From Rhipidocladum racemiflorum (taxonomy: Eukaryota; Streptophyta; Magnoliopsida; Poales; Poaceae): DNA of 64,000 nucleotides. The notes under the pieces were generated by a model. The model did no database searches. It saw only the letters and a list, made by a program, of their open reading frames with translations, and was not told the DNA's origin. Shown piece after piece: positions 10,727-21,904 of this stretch. Numbering within the stretch: the stretch's first letter is position 1; every line of letters starts with the position of its first letter. Both the position numbers and the translations under genes were made by a program. Location: the NCBI GenBank assembly GCA_036346355.1, contig CM070591.1, forward strand, positions 25,342,001 through 25,406,000, written 5' to 3'.

Positions 10727-12380
10727 GCAGACCAATCAGAGGCTGCCACGTGTCCATGATGACGCAATAATTAATTTCCGAAAAAGAAATGATTTATTAA
10801 TTCGAAATATTGATTCAAATTTAGATTCAAACTTCAAACGCTTATAACTTTTGCGTTTCAACTCCGATTTAAGTGATTCAAATTTCTAAATTTGTATAAA
10901 AATGAGATCTACTTAAATATAAATTTTATTTAATTTTTGGACTAAAGTTTTTCTCTGCAAAATTATTTAAATGATTATTTAAACTTTAAATAATCATAAC
11001 TTTTATGCCTTAACTCCAAATTTGACGATTCCAGTTTCTAAAAATCCATAAAATTATGTTCTTTCTGTTTATGGATTTTATTTGGATGTTTGGACACTTT
11101 TTGCCTATTGTTTATTTGTGTATTTGCTATTTGCACGCTTTACGAGTAGACGTTGAAGTGCCTTGGGAAGGATTCGAAGGAGAAGTATTAACTCAGATCC
11201 AACTCAAGACCAAGAACAAGTACTTTTTGAAGGCAAGTTGTGCTTTGACCATGTTGATCCTATTTCGAAATCTATTTTGATTTAAACTATTGCATGCTAG
11301 TTCAATTAGAAAAATACTTGGTTTAAACATGGGGGTTAGATAAGTACCAATTTGTTTGTATGACACCTTGATTATTTAAGTATGTGCCATGACCCTTGTC
11401 ACCCTAGTTGTGGATTACTAGTTGGACATTATTAAATCGCCAACATGGGTTTAGACCGTTGTAGTATCTTTGCTTAAACTCGCTACGTGCTCGACATGAT
11501 TTTGGACAATCAAATGTTAATATTGACTTAATGATATATTGAACCTGTTTTGGAAAAGTATCATGTGATGTTGATGGCACGTGGTGCATGGTAATCAAGC
11601 TGGGGTTTGATAAACGATTTTCGGCCGGGCATGTGGCAAAGAGTAATCAGTGGGCCAGCTTGTGGCGTTGGGAATGATGATTTGGTTCTTCGGGTAGTCT
11701 TGCCCTGGTCACCCTAAGGACTTAACCTTGCAAGCCTTTGAACTGGGTCTAACGTGCAACCACATGTCTCAGAATGGGACGGACCTAGTTGACTAAGTTG
11801 CTAATAACGCACTGTGGGACCTCAGGAGGTCAACTACACCCTTTGTGTAAGTTGTACTGGGAGCGTCATCGGGCTGAGGCCAGGTACCCATCTAACGGTT
11901 GATTGGCCTAGACTTCGCCTTAGCGAAGGAAGGGTTAGTGCACAATAACCTGGGAGGACCACTTGTATTGTTAGAGGTTTCGAAAGACTTTGTTACGAGG
12001 AACTCGCCTTTGTGGTGTTTGATCTGTATCTTGTGGGTAAAGTGCATAACCTCTGCAGAGTTTAGAATCTATTCGAATAGCCGTGTCCGCGGTATTGGAC
12101 ATCGCTCGGGAATTACAAATAAGGGTTAGATTTTCTCAAAAATAACTTTGGTTTGAAAGGTTGGGTTGGTTTAATAATGAAGATGATGGAAAAGTGGTTT
12201 AGGATGGGGAAAATGTTATTAAACTTCTTGAAAAGTTATTTATGCTTTACTTATTTCTACTGCTTTGAATCTACTTATATTACTTGTCAAATCTTTGTTT
12301 CTTGCAAATATACCTTGAGCTATTCCTTTGTACCAAGCCATGCATATAGTATATTAGCTTGCATTCTGTGCATGACTTGC

Positions 12381-12397
12381 TGAGTACCAAGTACTCA
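12381..12397 (+). other. Conserved LTR hairpin (Tekay form)
   Basis: TGAGTAC and GTACTCA form a 7-bp stem around CAA, flanked by ACTTGC and CCCTTG. Copies on the minus-strand elements are at 7608-7624, 32745-32761, 42440-42456 and 56919-56935. The A 3' LTR copy (21517-21533) has a T-to-C change in the outer pair. Confidence 0.65.
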
Positions 12398-12771
12398 CCC
12401 TTGCCTCAACACAACATCAGTTGAAGAGGAGACTACGCCAGCTTTGGAGGAGGAACTCCAAGAGGATCCGTCTACTTAGGGAAGCGAGCCCAGTCAGTTG
12501 CCTGTGGTATACTGGATGGCGCCACGAAGCTATTTGATTTTCCGCTGCTATTATTTCTCTTTTAATAAGTTTCGCCTTGCGAGGCATACATTTGTAACTT
12601 GACCATAAGGTCGAGTAACTAGTTTGGTTATTTAAATAAAGTACTTTGATATTATCGAATGGTATGATTGTGATATTTACCGATGTTAAGACTGTGTGCA
12701 CTAGCGCGTTCCTAGACTAGTGCTGAATACACAGAGGGTCCGGATTTGCAAATTCGGGGTCCCGACAGAGG

Positions 12772-12785
12772 TGGTATCAGAGCCA
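12772..12785 (+). promoter_or_regulatory. Primer binding site of element A
   Basis: TGGTATCAGAGCCA starts four bases after the LTR end; complementary to initiator tRNA-Met 3' end. It shares its first 12 bases with the LARD primer sites. Confidence 0.9.
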
Positions 12786-12990
12786 TACTTGACCGTAGGC
12801 TCAACCCTAGGATAGAATGGTCGTAGTGAGGGAAAAACCTATTTTCTAAAGCTAAAAAGTTGTCAAGATAAGAAATGACATCTCAACTTATCCCCTTCTC
12901 TCTTTTCTTGTCTCTTGCTGAAATTTTTTTTTTCTTACCTTGTCACAATTTAAAAATTCCGAGTTCTTACGTAAAGCACCCTTGTGACAG

Positions 12991-13703
12991 ATGGAGGAAG
13001 AGTTCAACTACGTTGATCTGGGAGTTGGTCACGCCGCGGAACTTTGGCATATGCTACAGACTCTCGGAGATTTTGAGAAGCCCCAATACCAAGTGGAAGT
13101 GATCAGACAAGCGGGATTGATCAAGGCTTGTGACGTGAAGATTGAGGTACCTGCTAGGAAAAGGGCCCAGGCAATCGCTCGATACACCAGACCGCCAGAG
13201 ATCTACAATGCAGATGGGTATCCAAGAAGTATCACGACGAGCAATGCGGCACATTACCCGTATCTACGCCAGAGAGTTGGAGAGTACGGTGTTCCGTTAT
13301 CATCCGCGCAGCGATAACCTTCTTGACCCGGCGATTCGTGATGAGGATGCCACGGTTACACAAAGAGGCACGATTTGTCGTCGCCAGGAGGATGTACCGG
13401 ATAATACAAGCAAGGAGCTACGAAGGCCCGCAAGGAGATCACGACAGAGAAGAACAGATGGCGGGAAGCTCAAGAGTATGTGGCACACCTTCTACGAAGG
13501 ATTGACGAGTTGGAGATGACCTTGTACGGACTGCACCCAGAGCCAAGATTGAGCTACACGAGCCAGATCCAGAGGAGTCGGATCTCGATGAGGACACCGC
13601 TTCTTCGACTACCATAGAGGACACAGCTTCTTTGGACATGGCGATCGTTTACGCCTATGCCACAAAGACCCGCATCGGCCGTGGAGGTTTTCTCGATGAG
13701 TGA
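12991..13703 (+). pseudogene. Element A ORF0: extra ORF upstream of gag (frameshifted)
   Basis: The ATG at 12991 opens a product starting MEEEFNYVDLGVGHAAELW; homology to the D copy (41138-41852, minus) continues through several frame changes to a TGA at 13701. The expected length is about 237 residues. The middle and C-terminal part contains charged, heptad-like sequence (KELQKARKEITTEKN in the D copy) that may form a coiled coil, then an acidic tail rich in D, E, S and T ending GRGGFLDE. It lies between primer site and gag. An extra ORF in this place is known from rice RIRE3/RIRE8; its function is unknown. The frame changes lie near CTG/CAG sites and may be artefacts. Confidence 0.65.
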
Positions 13704-13979
13704 GCATAGGTTCTATAGTGAGACTCCTTCGCCGAGTCACGTCATAGAATAAAGAGTCACCCTTTAGGCATTAGACTCCAGAGTTAGTTCGATTTGGATT
13801 TGCTTTGTTTGCTGAGTGTGCAGTATGTGTTGCAAGGCCCTTAGGCATTGTAAGCAGCCATACCAAGTTATTAATAATAAAGTTGGACCTTAAAGCTACC
13901 CCTTTCGCCCCGCATAAGTTCCATGTTACTTGTCTATTCTTGTTTCCCTCTCATCTCTAAACCTAGAGCAAACCGACAG

Positions 13980-16900
13980 ATGGTGAACACCCGTGGAAAC
14001 TTTGGAAGCAATGGGAGTGGTTCTCGCCCAGCAGAAAACCCCAATGATGGAGCACCAGCACCGCCACTGGATATGCAGAATTTCGGAGCTTTTCTTACTG
14101 CCCAGACTCAGTTGATGCATGCTATGATGCAACAAATGCAACACGTCACCGCTCAGGCCACTGCTAATCAAGTTAATCATGGACAACGCCATAATACAAG
14201 ATTGTCAGAGTTCATGAGAACTCACCCACCCACTTTCTCCGGGAATGCCAATCCATTGGAGGCCGATGATTGGTTAAGATCAATCGAGAGGAAGCTACAC
14301 ATAGCTCAATGCATAGGAAATGAGAAGGTACTCTACGCTTCTCATCACCGAAGGGACAAATTACCGAATGGTGGGAGAACTTCGTGCCACGCAAGAGAAC
14401 CCTCAAGATATCACTTGGGAAGAGTTCACGGTGCATTCGGCAAGATCACGTGCCTGAAGGAATCATGGACCTTAAGAAGGAGGAGTTCAGTGCACTGAGA
14501 CACGGTCATCTGCCGGTGGCCGACTACCTGGCCAAGTTCACACAGCTAGCACGCCACGCACTGAGGATGTAGCGACGGATAAATCCAGGCATACCTCGTT
14601 TTATGAAGGGACTTAACTCAGATTGCAAGTAGGATTGATCACCCACACCTTCCCAGATTTCCAAGAGTTGGTGAATAAGGCACTTATTCTTGAGGACAAG
14701 CGCAAGGAACTGGATGAGAACAGAAGCGCAGGATGCAACAAAGAAGGATCACGCCAGTGGAACGCAACAAATACCGAGAGTTGCACCAAATCAATTCTTC
14801 AGATTCCAACCACGTAATGCAACAAGGACACCATCCCCAAGACCTAGACCTGTCAATCGTAACTACTGCACCCCAGCCCCGCTAGAAACGCTTACTCCGT
14901 GCAACAAGAAGGAACAAGTGAGACGCTACAATCGCAACGAGCCGACACTTTGCCAACAGCTTGTCCAAAGAAGACAGCAGGAGTAACCCCAGTTCGATTC
15001 AATCTAGGAACCACCCCAGCTAGGACACCAGCACCATGAGCCACATCCCATAACGTGGTGAGAGGCAGAGTCAAACATGTCACCGCAGATGGACTGCAGA
15101 ATGCTACGGACGTCAGTCCGGGTAAGTTACTTGTTAACTCGCACTGCAATGCTTTGTTTGACTCGAGCTTCAGATTCGCTTGTTTCGCAAGGCTTTGCTA
15201 CTAGAAATGATTTGAGGATTGCAAGACTTAGATGCATGCTTTTAGTTCAAACCCCTGGTTCCGAACTCCGAGCGAAAGTAGGATGTTCCGGTGAGAATAC
15301 TAATAGATGGAATAGAGTTCCTAGCAAACCTTATAATTTTGGAGACCCGGACCTTAGACGTCATATTGGGAATGGATTGGTTATCCAAGCACAAGGCCGT
15401 ATTGGATTGTGGACGAAGGACTATCTCGATTGAGAGCCCGTGTGGGAAGAAAGTGGAATTTCAAGCCACTGCAGCTAGAGATGGACAGTTGATGGTTAAC
15501 AGTACCAAGGCAATCAGCATAGAGGATGTCCCAAGAGTGAATGAGTACCCGGATGTTTTTCCCGAAGATCTACAGTATGCCGCCAGCACAGGGACATAGA
15601 GTTTGTGATAGAGCTTGTACTGCACAAGACCGATAGCAAAGAGACCCTATCGGATGTCCACCGAGGAGTTGGTAGAAATGAAGAAACAAATAGAAGAGTT
15701 AATGGAGAAAGGATTTATCGAGACCAAGTTAGTCGCCGTGGGAGCACCGATTCTGTTTGTCAAGAAGAAGGACGGAGTTTCAGGATGTGCATTGACTACC
15801 GTGCACTCAATGAAGTCACCGTGAAGAATAAGTATCCGCTACCCAGGATTGATGATTTGTTCGATCGGTTGAGAGGAGCCGAGTTTTCTCCAAGATTGAT
15901 CTCGAGATCGGGATACCATCGATTGAAGATCCGATCGAAGATATTCAAGACTGCATTCTCGTCAAGATATGGACATTACGAGTTTACGGTTATGTCCTTT
16001 GGGCTGACGAATGCGCCACTTATTTCATGAATATGATGAATAAGGTGTTCATGGAATATTTGGACAAGTTTGTCGTCGTATTCATAGACGATATCCTAAT
16101 CTACTCCAAGACAGAGTGAACATGCCGAACACTTAAGGCGAGTTTTGGAAAAGCCGAGGAACAGCAACTTTTCGCCAAGTTCGTAGTGTGATTTTTGGAA
16201 GGACAAGGTGGAGTTTCTTGAACATGTAATGACCGCAGAAGGAGTCGCCAGAGATCCAAGCAAAGTAGAAGCTGTGTTACATTGGGAGCACCAAGACTCG
16301 TGACCAATTCGGAGTTTCCTTGGAATGGCAGGATACTACCGCCGTTTCATCGAAGGCTTCTCGACAATTGCGAAACCTCTTACGCAATCGGGCCAAGAAG
16401 GAAAAGAAGTTTGCATGGACGCGAATGTGAGAAAGGATTTCAGGAGCTGAAGAAGCGATTGAAATCATCACCGGTGTTAGTTCAACCGGATGTTGCACAA
16501 AGCTTCGATATTTATTGTGACGCAACGCGCCAAGGACTTGGATGTGTGCTGATGCAGAATGGAAAGGTCGTCGCTTATGCATCAAGGCAGTTGAGGCCGC
16601 ATGAGGAAAATTATCCGACACATGACCTAGAGTTAGCTGCCGTAGTGCATGCCTTGAAGATATGGCGTCATTATCTGATTGGAAACAGATGTGAAGTGTA
16701 TACGGATCATAAGAGCCTTAAGTACATATTCACCCAGTCGGATCTGAATATGAGGCAGAGGAGATGGTTAGAGTTGATCAAAGACTATAATGTTGGAATC
16801 CATTACCATCCCGGGAAGGCCAACGTAGTAGCCGATGCCCTGAGTCGGAAAAGCCATACCGTGAGTACGTTGCTAGCCACAAGTCAGGATGAGTTATGTG

Positions 16901-18391
16901 AGGATTTTCAGAAAATGAAGATTGAGGTAGTACCTAGCGGATTCTTGGCCGCATTAGAAGTAAAGCCTACCCTAGAGGATCAGATCCGAGAAGGACAGAA
17001 GGATGATGACAAGATCCGCAGGATTAAGTCCATCAAGGAGGAAGGCAAGGCAGAGGACTTCATGTTGGATGAGCAAGGCACGTTGTGGATGAAGGATCGC
17101 ATTTGTGTGCCTAACAAGAAGGAGTTAAAGCAACTGATTCTGGAAGAAGCCCATGACTCCAAGTACTCAATTCATCCTGGAAGCGCCAAGATGTATCAAG
17201 ATCTCAAGGAGAGATTACGTGGCCGAGTATGAAACGTGAAGTTGCCGAGCATGTTGCATTGTGCGACGTATGCCGGAGAGTCAAGGCAATGCATCGAGAC
17301 CAGCGAGGATTGCTACAACCACCGAAAATACCTGAGTGGAAGTGGGAGGAAATCGGAATGGATTTCATTACCGGTTTGTCAAGACTCAAGGAGGTTATGA
17401 CTCCATATGGGTTATAGTGGATCGCTTGACTAAAGTAGCCCATTTTATCCCCGTGAAGACCACTTACTCGGAGATAAATTAGCGTAATTGTACATGATCG
17501 ATTGTCTGCTTGCACGAGTGCCAAAGAGGATTGTATCGATGAGGTACCCAATTTACCTCAAGGTTCTGGAATAAGTTGCATGAAGCCATGGGAACCCGTT
17601 TGAACTTCAAGATGACTTATCATCCACAGACGGATGGACAGACCGAAAGAGTCAACCAGATTCTGGAGGATATGTTGAGAGCTTGTGCATTAGCGTATGC
17701 TACTTCTTGGGATAAGAGTTTGCCGTATGCCGAGTTCAGTTACAACAATAGTTATCAGGCTAGTTTACAGATGTCACCTTTTGAGGCACTGTATGGTCGA
17801 CCCTGTCGGACGCCATTGAATTGGAATGAGACCGGCGAGCGCCGTATCTTTGGGCCTGATATTCTTCAAGAGGCTGAAGAGCAGATCGCTATGATTAGGG
17901 AAAGGTTGAAGATAGCCCAATCTCGACAAAAGAGTTATGCTGACAATCGTCGCCGAGACTTGAGTTTTGAACCGGAAGACTTTGTATACCTCAGAGTTAC
18001 GCCTCTTAGGGGAGTTAAGAGGTTCCATGCCAAAGGGAAACTCGCACCCCGTTATGTTGGACCATTTAAGATTTTGAGTCGCAGAGGCGAAGTTGCTTAC
18101 CAGCTGGAGTTGCCACAGTCGTTGGCAGGAGTGCATGACGTATTCCATGTGTCCCAGTTGAAGAAGTGTCTCCGAGTTCCTGAGGAACGGACACCGCTAG
18201 AGTCAATTGAGTTGCAAGAGGATTTGACTTATAAGGAGCATCCCGTGAGGATTCTAGACACAATGGATCGAGAAACTAGAAACAAGTCAACCCGTTTCTG
18301 TAGAGTTCAGTGGAGCAACCATGCAGAGAGCGAAGCGACTTGGGAGCGCGAAGAGGATTTGAAGAAAGAGTTTCCAAACCTATTCCTTTAG
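13980..18391 (+). pseudogene. gag-pol: Element A gag-pol polyprotein (multiple frameshifts)
   Basis: Gag begins MVNTRGNFGSN at 13980. A retrotransposon gag core follows (TFSGNANPLEADDWLRSIE near 14230; the original frame is lost near 14345), then a damaged zinc knuckle (about 14920-14985), protease (about 15130-15480), reverse transcriptase with VVVFIDDILIYSK near 16072-16111, RNase H with FDIYCDA near 16504, integrase and a chromodomain ending at 18391 (RETRNKSTRF to EFPNLF). The homologous B copy reads as one frame from gag to near the chromodomain, so A was built as a single gag-pol ORF. The longest open pieces are 16282-17232 (RNase H into integrase) and 17576-18391 (integrase C-terminus and chromodomain). 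Many breaks are 1-2-base differences at CTG, CAG or CCG. Confidence 0.85.
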
Positions 18392-18422
18392 TAAGCCCTG
18401 AATCTCGGGGACGAGATTCTAT

Positions 18423-18437
18423 TAAGGGGGGGAGGTT
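18423..18437 (+). other. Polypurine tract, element A
   Basis: A purine run containing AAGGGGGGGAGG immediately precedes the 3' LTR start. The homologous tract lies before the LTR in B, D and E. Confidence 0.85.
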
Positions 18438-21400
18438 TGTAACACCCCAAAATTTTGCTTTTCTTAAATTCATGTGTGATTTGGCACTTTGGTGAATTTT
18501 TGGAATTTTCTGGAATTTATTTGGATTTATTTGGAATTTATTTGAATTTATTCCATTTTGAAATAATTAAAGAATTTAATTTTGCAAATAAAATTTTGTT
18601 GGAAATATTTTATTTGAGTCCAAAATGATCCAAAGTATTTTCCAGAATTTTTCTGGAATTTTTCTGAGTCTTTTGCTATTTTTAATGAATTAAATGAATT
18701 ATTGGGAATTAATTTAATTATTAAATCACCGAAAATCAATCGGTCGAGCATCGTTGATCCGATCGAAAGTCGAACCCGAGTCGGACTCGAGTCCGACCGA
18801 GCCGCTTGACTCGACCAAACCAGCCTTAACCCTAATCGATCCCGACCGTTGGATCGGGATCCAACGGCCGAGATCCGCCTGCAGGTTCGAGCCGCGTCCG
18901 ACCCGAACCCGGTTACGCCCGCGCGATCGTGGCCGTTGGTCGTGCCACGTGTACGGCTCCACGTCTTCGTCTCCAGCCGGATTCGCCGCGGACTCCGTTC
19001 GCCGTCGCCGCCGTCTCGGACACGGACTCCAGGGCTATTTAATGCATGGAGCTGCCCCCGAGGTTCGCCTTTCCATGCTGAGCTCGTTGCCCTAGTCCAC
19101 GCCTACAGGGAAACCCTAGAGCCGCCGCAATTTCTCGCCGGAGCCAAAGAGCGCCGCCGCGAGTTCTTCAACCTTCGCCGCAAACCAGCCGTGCTCCGCC
19201 GCTTCCGTGGCCAGATTCGGAACCCCCGCGACGAGACGAACCTGGGCTCATACTTCATCTCGCCGGATCGCGTCGAGCGCCCGTTCGGGCGTCGTCTTCC
19301 CGGTTCCGGACCCACAAGCCACCGACGCCATCGCCGTCCTCGCGAGCTCCGTGGACCGTCCGATCAAGATCCGACGTCCCGGATTGCGCCACGTCGTTCC
19401 ACGGTAAGAACCACGTGCGATTTCCAGATCCAATCCTAGCCGTTGGATCTAGATCCAACGGTTTAGATTGACCACGTTCACCCCAAACGTGCGTCATCAG
19501 ATCCGATCGGGACCGTTGATTTTCAAATCGACGGCCCGGATCCTGCCGCGTGTCAGGAAGTTGGACCGCCCCGCCCACGTGGATGAGCGCGGTCATCGAC
19601 ACGCCGGGCCCGCGTGTCGGCCGACGCGCCACACCGCACCATGGCGTCACGCCGACGCCATGGCGGGCTCGCATGTCGGGCCGTCTCACCGAGCGCCGAC
19701 GCCAAGAATGACGCCACGGGTCCCACCTGCCGCAAGACTGCGGCCGAGCCTCGCCGACGCCAAAGAATGACGTCACCCGAGGGGACCCACATGTCGCTGA
19801 CACGCTGAGTCGTGGACCGAGTCCACGGTAGACCCGAGCCGGCGTGGACCGAGTCCATGGACGGCCGACGCCAGCAGACCAATCGTGAGGCTGCCACGTG
19901 TCCATGATGACGCAATAATTAATTTCAAAAGAAATGATTTATTAATTCGAAATATTGATTCAAATTTAGATTCAAACTTCAAACGCTTATAACTTTATGC
20001 TTCAACTCCGATTTGAGTGATTCAAATTTCTAAATTTGTATAAAAATGAGATCTACTTAAATATAAATTTTATTTAATTTTTGGACTAAAGTTTTTCTCT
20101 GCAAAATTATTTAAATTATTATTTAAACTTTAAATAATCATAACTTTTAAGCGCCTTAACTCCAAATTTGACGATTCCAGTTTCTAAAAATCCATAAAAT
20201 TATGTTCTTTCTATTTATGGATTTTATTTGGATGTTTGGACACTTTTTGCCTATTGTTTATTTGTGTATTTGCTATTTGCACGCTTTACGAGTAGACGTT
20301 GAAGTGCCTTAGGATTCGAAGGAGAAGTATTAACTCAGGATCCAACTCAAGACCAAGAACAAGTACTTTTTGAAGGCAAGTTGTGCTTTGACCATGTTGA
20401 TCCTATTTCGAAATCTATTTTGATTTAAACTATTGCATGCTAGTTCAATTAGAAAAATACTTGGTTTAAACATGGGGGTTAGATAAGTACCAATTTGCTG
20501 TATGACACCTTGATTATTTAAGTATGTGCCATGACCCTTGTCACCCTAGTTGTGGATTACTAGTTGGACATTATTAAATCGCCAACATGGGTTTAGACCG
20601 TTGTAGTATACTGCTTAAACCTGCTACGTGCTCCTGACATGATTTTGGACAATCAAATGTTAATATTGACTTAATGATATATTGAACCTGTTTTGGAAAA
20701 GTATCATGTGATGTTGATGGCACGTGGTGCATGGTAATCAACTGGGGTTTGATAAACAGTTTTCGACCGGGGCATGTGGCAAAGAGTAATCAGGTGGGCC
20801 AGTTGTGGCGTTGGGAATGATGATTTGGTTCTTCGGGTAGTCTTGCCCTGGTCACCCTAAGGACTTAACCTTGCAAGCCTTTGAACTGGGTCTAACGTGC
20901 AACCACATGTCTGTAATGGGACGGACCTAGTTGACTAAGTTGCTAATAACGCACTGTGGGACCTCAGGAGGTCAACTACACCCTTTGTGTAAGTTGTATG
21001 CGGAGCGCGTCGGCTGAGGCCAGGTACCCATCTAACGGTTGATTGGCCTAGACTTCGCCTTAGCGAAGGGAAGGGTTAGTGCGCAATAACCGGGGAGGAC
21101 CACTTGTATTGTTAGAGGTTTCCGAAAGACTTTGTTACGGGAACTCGCCTTTGTGGTGTTTGACTGTATCTTGTGGGTAAAGTGCATAACCTCTGCAGAG
21201 TTTAGAATCTATTCGAATAGCCGTGTCCGCGGTATTGGACATCGCCGGGAATTACAAATAAGGGTTAGATTTTCTCAAAAATAACTTTGGTTTGAAAGGT
21301 TGGGTTGGTTTAATAATGAAGATGATGGAAAAGTGGTTTAGGATGGGGAAAATGTTATTAAACTTCTTGAAAAGTTATTTATGCTTTACTTATTTCTCTT

Positions 21401-21904
21401 TCGAATCTACTTATATTACTTGTCAAATGTCAAGTTTCGCAAATATACCTTGAGCTATTCCTTTGTACCAAGCCATGCATATAGTATATTAGCTTGCATT
21501 CTCAGGCATGACTTGCCGAGTACCAAGTACTCACCCTTGCCTCAACACAACATCGCTTGAAGAGGAGACTACGCCACCTTTGGAGGAGGAACTCCAAGAG
21601 GATCCGCTCTACTTAGGGAAGCGAGCCCGATCGATTGCCTGTGGTATACTGGATGGCGCCACGAAGCTATTTGATTTTCCGCTGCTATTATTTCTCTTTT
21701 AATAAGTTTCGCCTTGCGAGGCATACATTTGTAACTTGACCATAAGGTCGAGTAACTAGTTTGGTTATTTAAATAAAGTACTTGGATATTATCGAATGGT
21801 ATGATTGTGATATTTACCGATGTTAAGACTGTGTGCACTAGCGCGTTCCTGGACTAGTGCTGAATACACAGAGGGTCCGGATTTGCAAATTCGGGGTCCC
21901 GACA
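18438..21904 (+). repeat. Element A 3' LTR (3.47 kb)
   Basis: TGTAACACC to CCCGACA; direct repeat of 9292-12767. Differences are rare in AT-rich parts but frequent from about 18727 to 19880, for example CGCTGG read as CACCG (18727), GCTGACGTCAGC read as GCCGACGCCAAG (about 19695), and GCTGAG read as GCCGAG in the hairpin. Confidence 0.93.

Larger units (their letters stand above)
9292..12767 (+). repeat. Element A 5' LTR (3.48 kb)
   Basis: Begins TGTAACACCCC and ends GGTCCCGACA. Composition is in three blocks: AT-rich 9300-9590, strongly CpG-rich 9590-10760, and AT-rich again to the end. The GC-rich block holds three perfect or near-perfect 22-bp palindromes (9703-9724, 10286-10307, 10358-10379), a TATTTAA box (9889-9895) and six TGACGTCA palindromes (10498-10726). 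The hairpin is at 12381-12397. Large overlapping ORFs in the GC block are composition artefacts. Confidence 0.93.
9292..21904 (+). mobile_element. Element A: complete Tekay/Del-type Ty3/gypsy retrotransposon
   Basis: A full-length 12.6-kb element with LTRs of 3476 and 3467 bp, a primer site at 12772, ORF0 at 12991, gag-pol at 13980-18391 with a C-terminal chromodomain, a purine tract at 18423 and perfect 5-bp duplications. The AT-rich first 290 bases of the two LTRs are identical by eye, so insertion was recent. GC-rich parts differ at many CTG/CAG/CCG sites, as do the coding parts, producing frameshifts that may not be real. The long LTR, the extra ORF before gag and the chromodomain type point to relatives of rice RIRE3/RIRE8; that assignment rests on general family knowledge, not on a search. 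Confidence 0.93.

Noticed and set aside
14900..18391. Methylcytosine deamination (RIP-like decay) as the cause of frameshifts in A
   Set aside because: The changes are indels and T-to-C or A-to-G at CTG/CAG, not C-to-T or G-to-A transitions.
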